Shown: piece by piece, positions 33,601 to 41,509 of the stretch
Layout of the letters: each line of letters begins with the position of its first letter
How positions within the stretch are numbered: position 1 is the first letter of the stretch
NCBI GenBank assembly: GCA_963664085.2
Contig: CAXXLO010000002.1
Span: 1,922,001-1,986,000 of the forward strand
Direction: 5' to 3'
Source: Bin5 sp022821545
GTDB taxonomy: Bacteria; Chloroflexota; Anaerolineae; Caldilineales; Caldilineaceae
DNA: 64,000 bases
Made by a program: the position numbers and the translations under genes
Notes under the pieces: model-generated
Database searches by the model: none
What the model saw: the letters and a program-made list of their open reading frames with translations, nothing else
Told to the model about the DNA's origin: nothing

Positions 33601-33785
33601 ACATGAGTGTTCTCTCCAACTTGAAGCGGCCTTGGGTGCTGGACCTCAGAGGCAATCTATTGTGTCTGCCCGAAGGAACAGAAATGTCCCGCCTGAATAA
33701 AGTGGTGACCGCCCACCTGCAGAGCCTGAATCTACCCGTCTGCACGGACGCCGAACTTGCGGCGCCGGGCGTGCCGCAGACTTGA
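30663..33785 (+). CDS. Secreted leucine-rich-repeat protein
   Basis: A 1040-residue protein. A signal peptide (hydrophobic ~18-32, AQAQ near residue 40) precedes two blocks of plant-type ~23-residue repeats of the form LTNLTSLDLSSNQLSGPIPD, roughly 35 in total. Each block is introduced by a cap segment (AALYEATGGAKWTQNDNWLS and AFYEATDGANWWRNDNWLSD). Each block ends in a similar Cys-containing cap (LCLPQGT and LCLPEGT). No C-terminal TM or sorting signal is visible, so it is likely released or loosely attached. The two blocks look like an internal duplication. Role unknown; such proteins usually bind proteins or glycans. Confidence 0.9.
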   Translation: MKYRTSVPTFNPLRIPFLVTIFAVLIPFSLHTDKAAQAQTGAPAGSAANAEKAALAALYEATGGAKWTQNDNWLSEGPITTWYGVVTNEEGQVTELRLANNGLRGLLPDLSALTGMTHLSLKSNQLSGPVPDLSPLTSLVHLDLSSNGFSGPIPDLNALTNLTHLNLSSNELSGPIPDLSALFGLAHLDLNSNGLSGAIPDLSALTSLAHLDLNSNQFSGTIPDLNALTSLTYLDLSGPDLDLRPFTNWRYLGLEYDGLSGPIPDLDALTNLRYLDLKYNKLSGPIPDLHALTNLRYLDLKYNKLSGALPDLDALTNLTSLDLYYNWLSGPIPDLSALTNLKNLDLNSNQFSGTVPDLSALTNLTSLDLSSNQLSGPIPDLGALTNLTSLDLSSNQLSGPIPDLRALTNLTSLSLSDNQLTGPIPDLSALTNLEWLDLVENQLSGPIPDLDALTNLAYLYLDFNQLSGPISELSTLTYLEEASLTHNRLSGPIPDLSALTYLGLLELGHNQLSGPVPDLSDLDYMLLDLTCNQLCLPQGTDLSGLNEDMAAHLQSLNLPLCAGFVPTPVPPTLPEERAALVAFYEATDGANWWRNDNWLSDAPIAIWYGVVTDSSGRVTELRLSSNRLSGPIPDLSALTSLTRLNLYGNRLTGPIPDLSDLAHLTSLDLGSNRLSGPIPDLSALTNLTELLDFWRNQLGGPIPDMNANINLTSLDLGQNRLTGPIPDLSALTNLTSLNLGGNQLSGTIPDLSALTNLTDLDLGGNQLTGTIPDMNALPYLTSLDLRGNQLSGTIPDMSTLTNLTSMYISGNQLTGPIPDLNVLTNLTGLGLSNNQLTGPIPDLSFLTNLSLLDLSANQLTGTILDLSTLTNLSLLNLGANQLTGTVPEMSALINLTDLDLGYNQLTGPIPDISNLTNLTDLDLAANQLTGTIPDMSALTNLTDLDLGYNQLTGTIPDMSALTNLTNLDLGYNQLTGTIPDMSVLSNLKRPWVLDLRGNLLCLPEGTEMSRLNKVVTAHLQSLNLPVCTDAELAAPGVPQT

Positions 33786-33926
33786 CGCCGACCACCGGTG
33801 ACGGCCTGGTCACACGCAATTGGGGGTAATGGCGAACCCCGCCGCGGGAACTGTGGGAGATGCAGTTGGAGGACGGCCCGGCTTGACGGTGGCTGAAACA
33901 AGCACAACTCCACGAGGAAGGAGATG

Positions 33927-34178
33927 ATGGGCAATTGCAGATACTGCGGAAAGTCTGCCGGCTTCCTGCGCAAGGAGCACAAGGCGTGCGCGGATGCGCA
34001 TGAAGAAGTGCTGGCGCGTATCGGCAAGGTCGGCGTGGAAGCGGCGCTGCACGGGGTTGATGTCGACCGGCTGACCGACTGTGTGCGGTTGATCGGAGCA
34101 TCCTCGTTTCTCGATACGTCGGGGGCGGCAATGACGGCTGCCCTGGCGCGAGGATGGGAGCAGGTCAGTAGGACGTAG
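33927..34178 (+). CDS. Small zinc-ribbon-start protein
   Basis: An 83-residue protein beginning MGNCRYCGKSAGFLRKEHKA. The CxxC, His and following Cys could bind one zinc. Similar openings occur in longer proteins, so this may be truncated; a repeat and a transposase follow directly. GGAAGGAG precedes the start. Function unknown. Confidence 0.55.
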   Translation: MGNCRYCGKSAGFLRKEHKACADAHEEVLARIGKVGVEAALHGVDVDRLTDCVRLIGASSFLDTSGAAMTAALARGWEQVSRT

Positions 34179-34233
34179 GCCTTCGGATGTGGATAAAGAT
34201 GGTCGAACACTTACTGATAAGGTCTCGTTGACG
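34168..34233 (+). repeat. Diverged ~65-bp repeat, copy 2
   Basis: Second copy of the element at 30403. It overlaps the end of the zinc-ribbon gene and leads into the IS5-like transposase region. It may mark an insertion-sequence end or a shared regulatory segment. Confidence 0.5.
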
Positions 34234-34269
34234 TTTGATTCGTTCTGTCACATTTGCGACAGTGGGAGG

Positions 34270-35009
34270 ATGTTCACAAAGAGAATTGCCGGTTATCAGT
34301 GGCAGAAGCTGTACGCATTTTTGCAAGGACACCCTCGTGCCTACGCAGGGCAAGAGGAAAAGTGTCGCCGTTTTGTTGTGGCAGTTCACTGGATACTGCG
34401 CACCGGCGCCCAGGAGCGTGAACTGCCGAACAGTTGTTGCAAGTGGAGCGGTGTATTCAAGCGCTTCGCACGCTGGGATGAGAACGGTGTTTGGGCTGAT
34501 ATGTTCGAACAGTTCGCCCAGGACCCAGAGATGGCAGCGGTGATGCCCGACAGCACCGCTGTACGCGCCCATATGTGCGCAGCAGGCGGCTCAAAAAAGG
34601 GGGCCCTCAGCAAGAACAGTGCCTGGGTCGGAGTCGGGGTGGATTCAGCAGTAAGATCCATCTCCTCGTCGATGCCCTTGGCTTGCCCCTCAAGTTCATC
34701 TTGACCGGTGGTGAACGCCATGATATGTCCCAAGCTGAATCGTTGCTCGCCCCTTTCCATTTTGACGCCGTTATTGCCGATAAAGGCTACGATTCTGACC
34801 CTTTGCGAGACCTGCTCGCAGCCCAACAGGTAGAGGCGGTCATCCCTCCCCGGAGCTATCGCACGCAACCACGGGACTATGACCGAATCCGCTACCGAGA
34901 ACGCAACATCGTCGAACGTTTCATCAACAAGATCAAGTGGTACCGACGCATATTCACTCGCTATGAAAAACTCGCACGCCGTTTCATGGCTTTCTTACTT
35001 TTTGTGTAA
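34270..35009 (+). CDS. IS5-family transposase made by -1 frameshifting
   Basis: Two overlapping frames make one transposase. The first (from ATG 34270) encodes WILRTGAQERELP and MPDSTAVRAHMCAAGGSKKG. The second continues with LGRSRGGFSSKIHLLVDALG and ERNIVERFINKIKWYRRIFT. The switch falls on the slippery heptamer A AAA AAG at 34593-34599, in the correct register for -1 slippage. The stop is at 35007-35009, right at the IS66 left end. The outer ends of this element were not found. Confidence 0.85.
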
Positions 35010-36532
35010 CTACTAAGCCTATGTAACGAAACAGAGCTAATGTGGGTTTGGTCTTGGATGATGTAGAGTAAGAAGCATGAGCAAACTGGAACAGCTGGAC
35101 CGAGAGCAACTAAAGCAATTAGACCAGGAGAGCTTGATCGGTGTAATCCTGATCTTGCAGCGGCAGATGACTGAGCAACAGGAGTTGATTCAGCAGTTGC
35201 AGGATCAAGTGGCGAAAGACAGTCACAACAGCGGCAAGCCGCCGAGCAGCGATGGTTTGAAGAAAGGCAAACGCAAGAGTCTGCGCCGCTCTGGCCAGCG
35301 GCCGCGCGGGGGGCAACGCGGGCACAAAGGACGGACCTTGATGCAGGTGGCGGAACCGGACCATGTCATCGTGCATCGGCTGACGGATTGCCCGCACTGC
35401 CAGACAGAGTTGGAGGCAGTGGCTGCCCAGCGGCATGAGAAACGGCAGGTATTCGACATCCCGCCTGCCCGCATCGAAGTGACAGAGCATCAGGCAGAGG
35501 TGAAGCAGTGCCCTGGCTGTGGTGTGTGCGTAAAGGGAGAGTTTCCCGCCAACGTGAGTCAGCCGACCCAGTATGGTCTGCGTCTGAAAGCACTCGCCTG
35601 CTACCTCTACAGCCAACAGTTCATCCCTCTGGCGCGCATCAGGGAGTTGCTGACTGCGCTCTACGGGGATGCGCCTTCTGAGCCGGTCGTCCTCGCGGCC
35701 GCCCGCCAACTTGCCAGCCGTACGCAAGCGAGTCTGGAACAGATTCGTCAACAACTGGTTGCTGCGCCTGTCGTCCATTTCGATGAGAGCGGCATGCGTG
35801 TCGCAGGGCGGTTGCGGTGGTTGCACGTGGCCAGCACAGCAAAACTGACCCAGTACCACGTCCATGACAAACGCGGGCATATCGGCATGCGAGCCGGAGG
35901 CATCTTGCCCCATTACAAGGGCGTTGCTCTGCATGATTACTGGCGCTCTTACCTCAAGTTTAGCGACTGTCAGCATAGCTTCTGCAACGTCCATCACCTG
36001 CGCGACCTCGCCTTTATCGTCGAACAGTACGACCAGGCATGGGCCGCAGAGATGAAGCGCTTGTTGTGCGACATCAAAGACGAAGTCGCGGCGACCTCCC
36101 AACGACACACCGCCTTGCCCGCGCACCGCTTGGCCTACTACGAGGCCGAGTACGATGCGCTCATTGCTCAGGGTTTTGCCGCCAACCCTTCCCCGCCAAA
36201 GACAAAACCCAAACCGATCGGCCGACCCAAACAGGCGCCGCCCAAAAACCTGCTTGACCGCTTGCACAGACATAAAGCCGGCGTCTTAGCCTTCATGTAT
36301 GACTTCCGCATCCCTTTTGACAACAACCTGGTCGAACGCGATGTACGCATGATCAAAGTCCAGCAGAAAGTCTCCGGCTGCTTTCGTACTGAAGACGGGG
36401 CACACATCTTCTGTGCATTGCGCTCCTATATCTCCACTGCGCGTAAACATGGCCTCAACGCCATTGATGCCATCTACAACGCTTTCCTTGACCAACCCTT
36501 CATCCCTGACAACAATCAGGCTTAGTAGTTAC
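35006..36532 (+). mobile_element. IS66-family element
   Basis: Terminal inverted repeats GTAACTACTAAGCC (35006-35019) and GGCTTAGTAGTTAC (36519-36532) are perfect over 14 bp and begin with GTAA as in IS66. The element carries a single transposase gene without the usual small accessory genes. Flanking octamers CTTTTTGT and GTTTTCGG do not match, so no target duplication is evident. Confidence 0.85.
35077..36525 (+). CDS. IS66-family transposase (TnpC-like)
   Basis: A 482-residue transposase with a coiled-coil start, GKPPSSDGLKKGKRKSLRRS, a zinc-binding CPHCQTE plus CPGCGVC pair, then VVHFDESGMRVAGRLRWLHV, GVALHDYWRSY and a C-terminal FDNNLVERDVRMIKVQQKVS, all typical of IS66. The stop lies inside the right terminal repeat. 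Confidence 0.95.
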   Translation: MSKLEQLDREQLKQLDQESLIGVILILQRQMTEQQELIQQLQDQVAKDSHNSGKPPSSDGLKKGKRKSLRRSGQRPRGGQRGHKGRTLMQVAEPDHVIVHRLTDCPHCQTELEAVAAQRHEKRQVFDIPPARIEVTEHQAEVKQCPGCGVCVKGEFPANVSQPTQYGLRLKALACYLYSQQFIPLARIRELLTALYGDAPSEPVVLAAARQLASRTQASLEQIRQQLVAAPVVHFDESGMRVAGRLRWLHVASTAKLTQYHVHDKRGHIGMRAGGILPHYKGVALHDYWRSYLKFSDCQHSFCNVHHLRDLAFIVEQYDQAWAAEMKRLLCDIKDEVAATSQRHTALPAHRLAYYEAEYDALIAQGFAANPSPPKTKPKPIGRPKQAPPKNLLDRLHRHKAGVLAFMYDFRIPFDNNLVERDVRMIKVQQKVSGCFRTEDGAHIFCALRSYISTARKHGLNAIDAIYNAFLDQPFIPDNNQA

Positions 36533-36574
36533 GTTTTCGGTTTTTAGTTGGAACTGCGGCGGTTAAGCGGGCAG

Positions 36575-36735
36575 GGTTGGATGGATGTTTTGCGGGGGAT
36601 GTAGGAGAGGATACGAGAGAGGGCGAGAGAATACGAGAGATCTGGGGGAAAATGGGGGGGGGCGGCGGGTTGGGTGGACGTTCTGCGGGGGACGCAGGAG
36701 AGGATACGAGAGAACACGAGAGATCCGGGGGAAGG
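36575..36735. repeat. Imperfect direct repeat, purine-rich, two copies
   Basis: GGTTGGATGGATGTTTTGCG onward (36575-36649) is repeated as GGTTGGGTGGACGTTCTGCG onward (36668-36735). Both contain AGGAGAGGATACGAGAG, and both end in GAGAGATC(T/C)GGGGGAA. The strand asymmetry (G/A-rich) is strong. No gene is seen in 36533-36823. Confidence 0.8.
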
Positions 36736-36823
36736 GGGTGACTGCGGCTAGATGTCTTCCAGAGGTGTATGAAGTTCGTTCCGATTTTGGGATGCACCCA
36801 AATTGAGAAACTGAAACCGGGTA

Positions 36824-36852
36824 TTGACATATGGGAACAGGTGTGCTATATT
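36824..36852 (+). promoter_or_regulatory. Near-consensus sigma-70 promoter
   Basis: TTGACA (36824-36829), 17 bp, TATATT (36847-36852), with the -10 ending 54 bp upstream of the small membrane protein gene. Confidence 0.8.
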
Positions 36853-36906
36853 GGGTCTATATGGTGAAATCCAGCCAAACGGACAGGTTACCGGAGAGGA
36901 GAAGTC

Positions 36907-37071
36907 ATGGCGAAGGACATCAAGAGGATGACGCGGATCGAGTTGGAATCTGAACTGGCTGCGGAGCGGGCTGCGACGCGGCGGAGCAATACGATCATCC
37001 TGATGATGGCGCTGCTGGCTGCGCTGGGCTTCATGCTGATGGCGGGTACAGTCGCGCCGATCACCGGCTGA
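36907..37071 (+). CDS. Small single-TM protein, 54 residues
   Basis: It reads MAKDIKRMTRIELESELAAE, a charged helical half, then a TM helix (~29-52: TIILMMALLAALGFMLMAG). GGAGAGGAG precedes the ATG at proper spacing, and a strong promoter lies upstream. Promoter, ribosome site and amphipathic-helix-plus-TM design together support a real small gene. Function unknown. Confidence 0.7.
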   Translation: MAKDIKRMTRIELESELAAERAATRRSNTIILMMALLAALGFMLMAGTVAPITG

Positions 37072-37187
37072 GGCAGGCGCCGCATAGTTGGCGCGCGATG
37101 GCCGACATGCCTGCTACACATCCAGGGCGTGTTTTCATGTCTGCCAAGGCCTTCCGCGGCAGAGCGGGTGACACCCGATATGCTGGT

Positions 37188-37589
37188 TCAATCCTCTTCG
37201 CCGGCCTCAATCGGCTGGTGGAAGTAGTAGCAGAGCCCATCCGGGGCGATTACGAAGAAGACCTGTAACTTCTGCCCATCGTTCTCGTCCACACGCCAGT
37301 TTCCGATCTCGACCCCCTTGTCCTCCACCTCCTGACGCGCCCTGTGGATGTCGGTTACCAGAATGGCTGCGCCGTCGTTAGAGGCATCACCGCCGTTAAC
37401 GGCGAACCCGATGCGAACGCCGTCGCGCTCAAGGATGACCGCCGGCACAGGGTCATCACGCCGTTCGACCTCTTTGAGTCCAAACACGTCCTGGTACCAC
37501 TTGGAAGCTTGATCGATGTCTTCCACCGGCAGCGCCAAGACGTCGTCCGCATAGGGAAAAGCAGCTTCAAACAGCTTGTTCGAGTTCAT
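37188..37589 (-). CDS. VOC family protein
   Basis: A 133-residue protein with DVLALPVEDIDQASKWYQDV, then VRIGFAVNGGD and FFVIAPDGLCYYFHQP, the glyoxalase/bleomycin-resistance fold. Substrate unknown. It is the third VOC gene in the window. Confidence 0.84.
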   Translation of the reverse strand: MNSNKLFEAAFPYADDVLALPVEDIDQASKWYQDVFGLKEVERRDDPVPAVILERDGVRIGFAVNGGDASNDGAAILVTDIHRARQEVEDKGVEIGNWRVDENDGQKLQVFFVIAPDGLCYYFHQPIEAGEED

Positions 37590-37683
37590 AGTCCTTTCTC
37601 CTAATTGGGCGAGAGTCGAGTTGGAGAGTGGAAAGGCATGTTCGGGGCGAGGCCGATCACTGAAAGCAGTCCAGATACAACAA

Positions 37684-37712
37684 AACCCCGAAGGGCAGGT
37701 TCTGTCGGGGTT
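37684..37712 (-). terminator. Rho-independent terminator of tRNA-Asn
   Basis: On the minus strand the stem AACCCCGA/TCGGGGTT is followed by a T-rich stretch (TTGTTG), 47 bp after the tRNA. Confidence 0.75.
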
Positions 37713-37758
37713 GCGCGCGCAGTTCAGGGTTGCCAGGGCCGGCGGACGGGAATTCAGG

Positions 37759-37832
<74 letters not shown>

Positions 37833-37970
37833 CAGTTTCGGTCTTCGATGGCCGCCCCCGACAGCGCAGATGGGTGTAGCGAGCATCGAGACAACAAGTA
37901 GGCAGTTTACCAATCCGAGGGGTCAGATGTCAAAATTTCGACCTGGCCGAAACTGTTCCAAAGCAGATCA

Positions 37971-39257
37971 TCAGCCCAGATAGTCGCGCAACTTTCGACT
38001 CTGCAGAGGATGGCGCAGTTTGCGCAGCGCCCTTGCCTCGATTTGACGCACACGTTCGCGGGTGATATTGAACTCTTTACCCACATCCTCCAGAGTCTGG
38101 CTGGTGCCGTCCTCCAGACCGAAGCGCATACTGAGCACTCTGCGTTCCCGTTCGGGCAAGTCATTCAGAACTTCGCTCATCTGCTCCTGAAGCAAGCTGC
38201 GGCTGGCGGAATCCACAGGAGCGGGAATACTCTCGTCTTCGATAAAGTCGCCCAGGAAGCTGTTTTCTTCGGCGCCGACCGGCATATCCAGGCTGATAGG
38301 CTCCCGGCTGAGACGCTGAATGCGCTGCACCTTGGACACAGCCTGGTCGAGAATGGCCTTGAGATCACCCGTGATCGGCTGTTCGTCTTCCCATGCCTGG
38401 CGTACCTCTTCGGCCACGTCCGGTTCCAGATAGCCCATTTCCAGCGCAATCTTTTCCGGGGTGGGCTCCCCGCCTTTCAACTCCTGTTGCAGTTCTCTTT
38501 CGGTGCGCATCTGGCGATTGATGGTTTCGACCATATGCACGGGAATGCGAATCGTGCGCGCCTGATAAGCGATGGCGCGGCTGATGGCTTGCCGGATCCA
38601 CCAGGTCGCGTAGGTGCTGAATTTGAAGCCCAGCGTGTGGTCGAACTTTTCGACCGCGCGCAGGAGACCGACATTGCCCTCCTGGATGAGATCCTGAAAG
38701 TTCAGACCGCGGCCAATGTAGCGTTTGGCGACGCTGACGACCAGCCGCAGATTGCTCTGGGCAAGCAGGCCCTGCGCCTTCTTGCCCAGAGCAATCTGTG
38801 TTTTCAGTTCTGCGGTATCTTCCGGGGAGAGTTCCGCAGCTGGCCGATCGCCGGCGTCAGGCGCCTGTTGGAGACGCTCTTCGGCCTCCAAGCCGGTCCT
38901 GATTCGTTTGGCCAGAGCGGTCTGCTGTTCGGCGGTCAAGAGGTCATGGCGGCCGATTTCGCGCAGGTACATACGCATTGGGTCTAGGGACTGACCGACC
39001 TCCTCCACATCCTCGATGATTTTCTCCACCGGGATGTGCGTTTCCTTCTCAATCTCTTCTTCGAGCTTCAGATCGCGTTCGATTGAAGGGAGTGTTGTAC
39101 TGTTACTCTGCTTTTGGCTTGTCTCCGGAAGCTGTTCCGTCTCTTTATGTGAAATTCCGGCCTGGGCGCTACGATCATCAGGCTGGCTGCCGGCACTTGG
39201 ATCGTTGGCCGCGGCGCTGGCAGGCTTCGTCTTTGATGCACTGCGTTTGGGAGCCAT
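37971..39257 (-). CDS. rpoD: Primary RNA polymerase sigma factor RpoD
   Basis: A 428-residue sigma-70. An acidic, low-complexity N terminus is followed by region 1.2 (DPMRMYLREIGRHDLLTAEQ), region 2 (DLIQEGNVGLLRAVEKFDHT, FSTYATWWIRQAISRAI), region 3 and region 4 (RFGLEDGTSQTLEDVGKEFN, REREVRQIEARALRKLR-like helix). There is no large non-conserved insertion. It lies 24 bp after dnaG, so it is read from the dnaG promoter in the classic macromolecular-synthesis order. Confidence 0.96.
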   Translation of the reverse strand: MAPKRSASKTKPASAAANDPSAGSQPDDRSAQAGISHKETEQLPETSQKQSNSTTLPSIERDLKLEEEIEKETHIPVEKIIEDVEEVGQSLDPMRMYLREIGRHDLLTAEQQTALAKRIRTGLEAEERLQQAPDAGDRPAAELSPEDTAELKTQIALGKKAQGLLAQSNLRLVVSVAKRYIGRGLNFQDLIQEGNVGLLRAVEKFDHTLGFKFSTYATWWIRQAISRAIAYQARTIRIPVHMVETINRQMRTERELQQELKGGEPTPEKIALEMGYLEPDVAEEVRQAWEDEQPITGDLKAILDQAVSKVQRIQRLSREPISLDMPVGAEENSFLGDFIEDESIPAPVDSASRSLLQEQMSEVLNDLPERERRVLSMRFGLEDGTSQTLEDVGKEFNITRERVRQIEARALRKLRHPLQSRKLRDYLG

Positions 39258-39281
39258 GTTTCCACCTGTTTTGGGGGGACC

Positions 39282-41354
39282 TCAGGCGATAGCGATGCCT
39301 GATTCAACTCGTGTAGTTCCGTATGAGACCAGGATACTGCGCGCCATTACGTGTTCGAGGTGATGGCGGTCGCGACGATTGGCGTTTATGATCGTCGAGA
39401 ATTCCAGAATCGCTTCACGGTTCTCGTTTTCCTGCGCGTCGTGCAACAGGAACTGCAGTGCCGAAAGACTCTCTCGCAGCCGTGCGTACCGCAGACGGAT
39501 CAGTAATTTGAGCAACTCGGTCCGAACATCTCCTGGTTCCTGCTCCGGCATCGATAGGATTTGTGTAGTCAACTGAGAAAGGACAGGGTGATAGCCGGGG
39601 TTGAGCGTTTCCTGAAATGCCTTGATATCCCAGAGTTCATCGCTGGCGATGAAGCTGCGCAACGCACCGAAGATCTCCCGGTATTCGATCTGTTGAAAAT
39701 CTCTTCCCCTCAGGGGGGCGATCTCCAACTCTTGCGAAATCTCCGCCAGCCAAAAGAGCAGGTCGGGCTCGTCGATCAACAGGGCCAGCAGAAAGATCTC
39801 CAGTTTCGTTTCCGGCACAATGGCTGCCAGGTCCGGCGGAGGCGGTGACGGGGTCTCCCCGTTGGCTGGGCCGCTTTCGACCCAGCCTGGGACGGCGGGC
39901 TCTTCCTGGGGCAGATCCTCCGAGCCTGTCTGTGAATCCGCTCCCGCCGGGGCCTGTCCGCTCTGCGGCCGGGTAAACCGCCGCCGGTGGCGACCCTCCT
40001 GCGGCGGATTCCGCAGTTCGCGAGCGCTGGCCTTCACCCGCTGCTCTATCGTACGTTCATCGATTCGGACAAGCCGGCTCAATCGCTGGATGTAATGCTG
40101 CTGTTCCTCCTCTTCGCCCAGCTCGGCGATGAGCGGCGTCAATTCGGCTACGGCTTCGCCCTTGCCTCTGGCGCTGTCCAGGTCGTACTGGTCGGCGACA
40201 ATCCCGAAATAGTAGTCGACGAGGGGGGGCGCCGTGCTGATCAGTTCCTGCCAGGCTTCGGTGTTCCGGCGGATAATGTCGTCGGGATCGCGGTTCTCCG
40301 GCAGAGTGGTGATGCGCAGGTTGGCGCTGAGCCGGTGTTCTACATGCATCCGCCCCGTCGCCGTCAGGACCGGTTTGGCCTTCCTCTTCAGGGCCTGCCG
40401 CGCCTGGTTCAGGCCCCGCAAGGTCGCCTGCTGGCCGGCGGTGTCGGCATCCAGCGCCAAAATGAAGTTATCCGTGTAGCGATGGAGCTGGCGGAGCTGC
40501 TCCTCGGTCAAGGCTGTGCCCAGACAGGCTACGACATTTTCAAAGCCGAACTGATGGGCGGCAATTACGTCCATGTAGCCTTCGACGACCACGACGCTGT
40601 CAGCCTGCCGGATGGCCCTGTAGGCCCGGTCCAGCCCGTATACCACGTGCGACTTATGAAAAAGAGGCGTTTCGGCGGTATTCAGATATTTGGGAAGCGA
40701 ACTGTCCAACACACGTCCGCCGAAGCCGATTATGCGGCCCTGGCGATCATGGATCGGTACAATCAGGCGATTGCGAAAGGAATCGTAGAAGGAGTCACGT
40801 TCCAGGTTATGCTTGACCAGGTCGGCCCGGTGCAGCGTGTCGGGCGAGTACCCGGCCTGCACCAGATGGTCGCGCAGGGCATCCCAGCTGTCCGGCGCGA
40901 AGCCGAGCTGGAAGCGGGTTGCAACCTCGGCATTGATGCCTCGTTTTTGCAGATAGTCGCGCGCCGGCTGCGCCTCCTGTGTGCGGTGGAGCTGGTTCCT
41001 GAAAAAGAGGGCCGCTCTGTCGTTAAGTTCGTATAAGAGATCACGGCCCCGAGCGTCATTCCTGTCGGACTCTTCGGCCAACTGCACGCCGGCCTCCTGG
41101 GCCAGAACCTGTAAAGCCTCCCGAAAGTCCAGATTCTCCTTTTGCATCAGGAAAGAGAATATATCGCCGCCGGTGCCGCAGGCGCCGAAACAGCGCCACG
41201 TGCCGGTATCCGGGAACACGACGAAGCTGGGGGTACGTTCCTGATGGAAGGGACAGTTGGCTTTGAATGAGCGGCCGGCGCGTTGCAGGGGCAGATAACG
41301 GGAAATGAACTCTACGGCATCGATCCGAGCTTTTATTTCTTCCGTTACGTTCAT
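39282..41354 (-). CDS. dnaG: DNA primase DnaG
   Basis: A 690-residue primase. The zinc-binding domain has CPFHQERTPSFVVF then WRCFGACGTGGD (C-x2-H and C-x3-C, one residue wider than the usual C-x2-C). The catalytic TOPRIM core shows VVVVEGYMDVIAAHQFG and LALDADTAGQQAT. The C-terminal helicase-binding part begins after a Pro/Gln/Glu linker around residues 455-510. It synthesises RNA primers at the fork. Confidence 0.95.
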   Translation of the reverse strand: MNVTEEIKARIDAVEFISRYLPLQRAGRSFKANCPFHQERTPSFVVFPDTGTWRCFGACGTGGDIFSFLMQKENLDFREALQVLAQEAGVQLAEESDRNDARGRDLLYELNDRAALFFRNQLHRTQEAQPARDYLQKRGINAEVATRFQLGFAPDSWDALRDHLVQAGYSPDTLHRADLVKHNLERDSFYDSFRNRLIVPIHDRQGRIIGFGGRVLDSSLPKYLNTAETPLFHKSHVVYGLDRAYRAIRQADSVVVVEGYMDVIAAHQFGFENVVACLGTALTEEQLRQLHRYTDNFILALDADTAGQQATLRGLNQARQALKRKAKPVLTATGRMHVEHRLSANLRITTLPENRDPDDIIRRNTEAWQELISTAPPLVDYYFGIVADQYDLDSARGKGEAVAELTPLIAELGEEEEQQHYIQRLSRLVRIDERTIEQRVKASARELRNPPQEGRHRRRFTRPQSGQAPAGADSQTGSEDLPQEEPAVPGWVESGPANGETPSPPPPDLAAIVPETKLEIFLLALLIDEPDLLFWLAEISQELEIAPLRGRDFQQIEYREIFGALRSFIASDELWDIKAFQETLNPGYHPVLSQLTTQILSMPEQEPGDVRTELLKLLIRLRYARLRESLSALQFLLHDAQENENREAILEFSTIINANRRDRHHLEHVMARSILVSYGTTRVESGIAIA

Positions 41355-41400
41355 TTGCAGGGGCTGGTTCCTGGCCGGCGGTCAGATTATCCTGTGTCCG

Positions 41401-41429
41401 ATTATAGCTGTGCCCGAATCGGGTGTCAA
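41401..41429 (-). promoter_or_regulatory. Full-consensus sigma-70 promoter of dnaG-rpoD
   Basis: Minus strand TTGACA (41424-41429), exactly 17 bp, TATAAT (41401-41406), about 47 bp upstream of the dnaG ATG. Both boxes are perfect. Confidence 0.88.
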
Positions 41430-41509
41430 AGAAGTGGCTTCCGGTCCATGCCAGCTTTGCTCGTTCGAGTTCCACCCGGCCCGGCCCCGGGACGTCGGTA
41501 GAGCGACTT

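Noticed and set aside
35119..36273. Open frame antisense to the IS66 transposase
   Set aside because: Shadow of a well-supported transposase.
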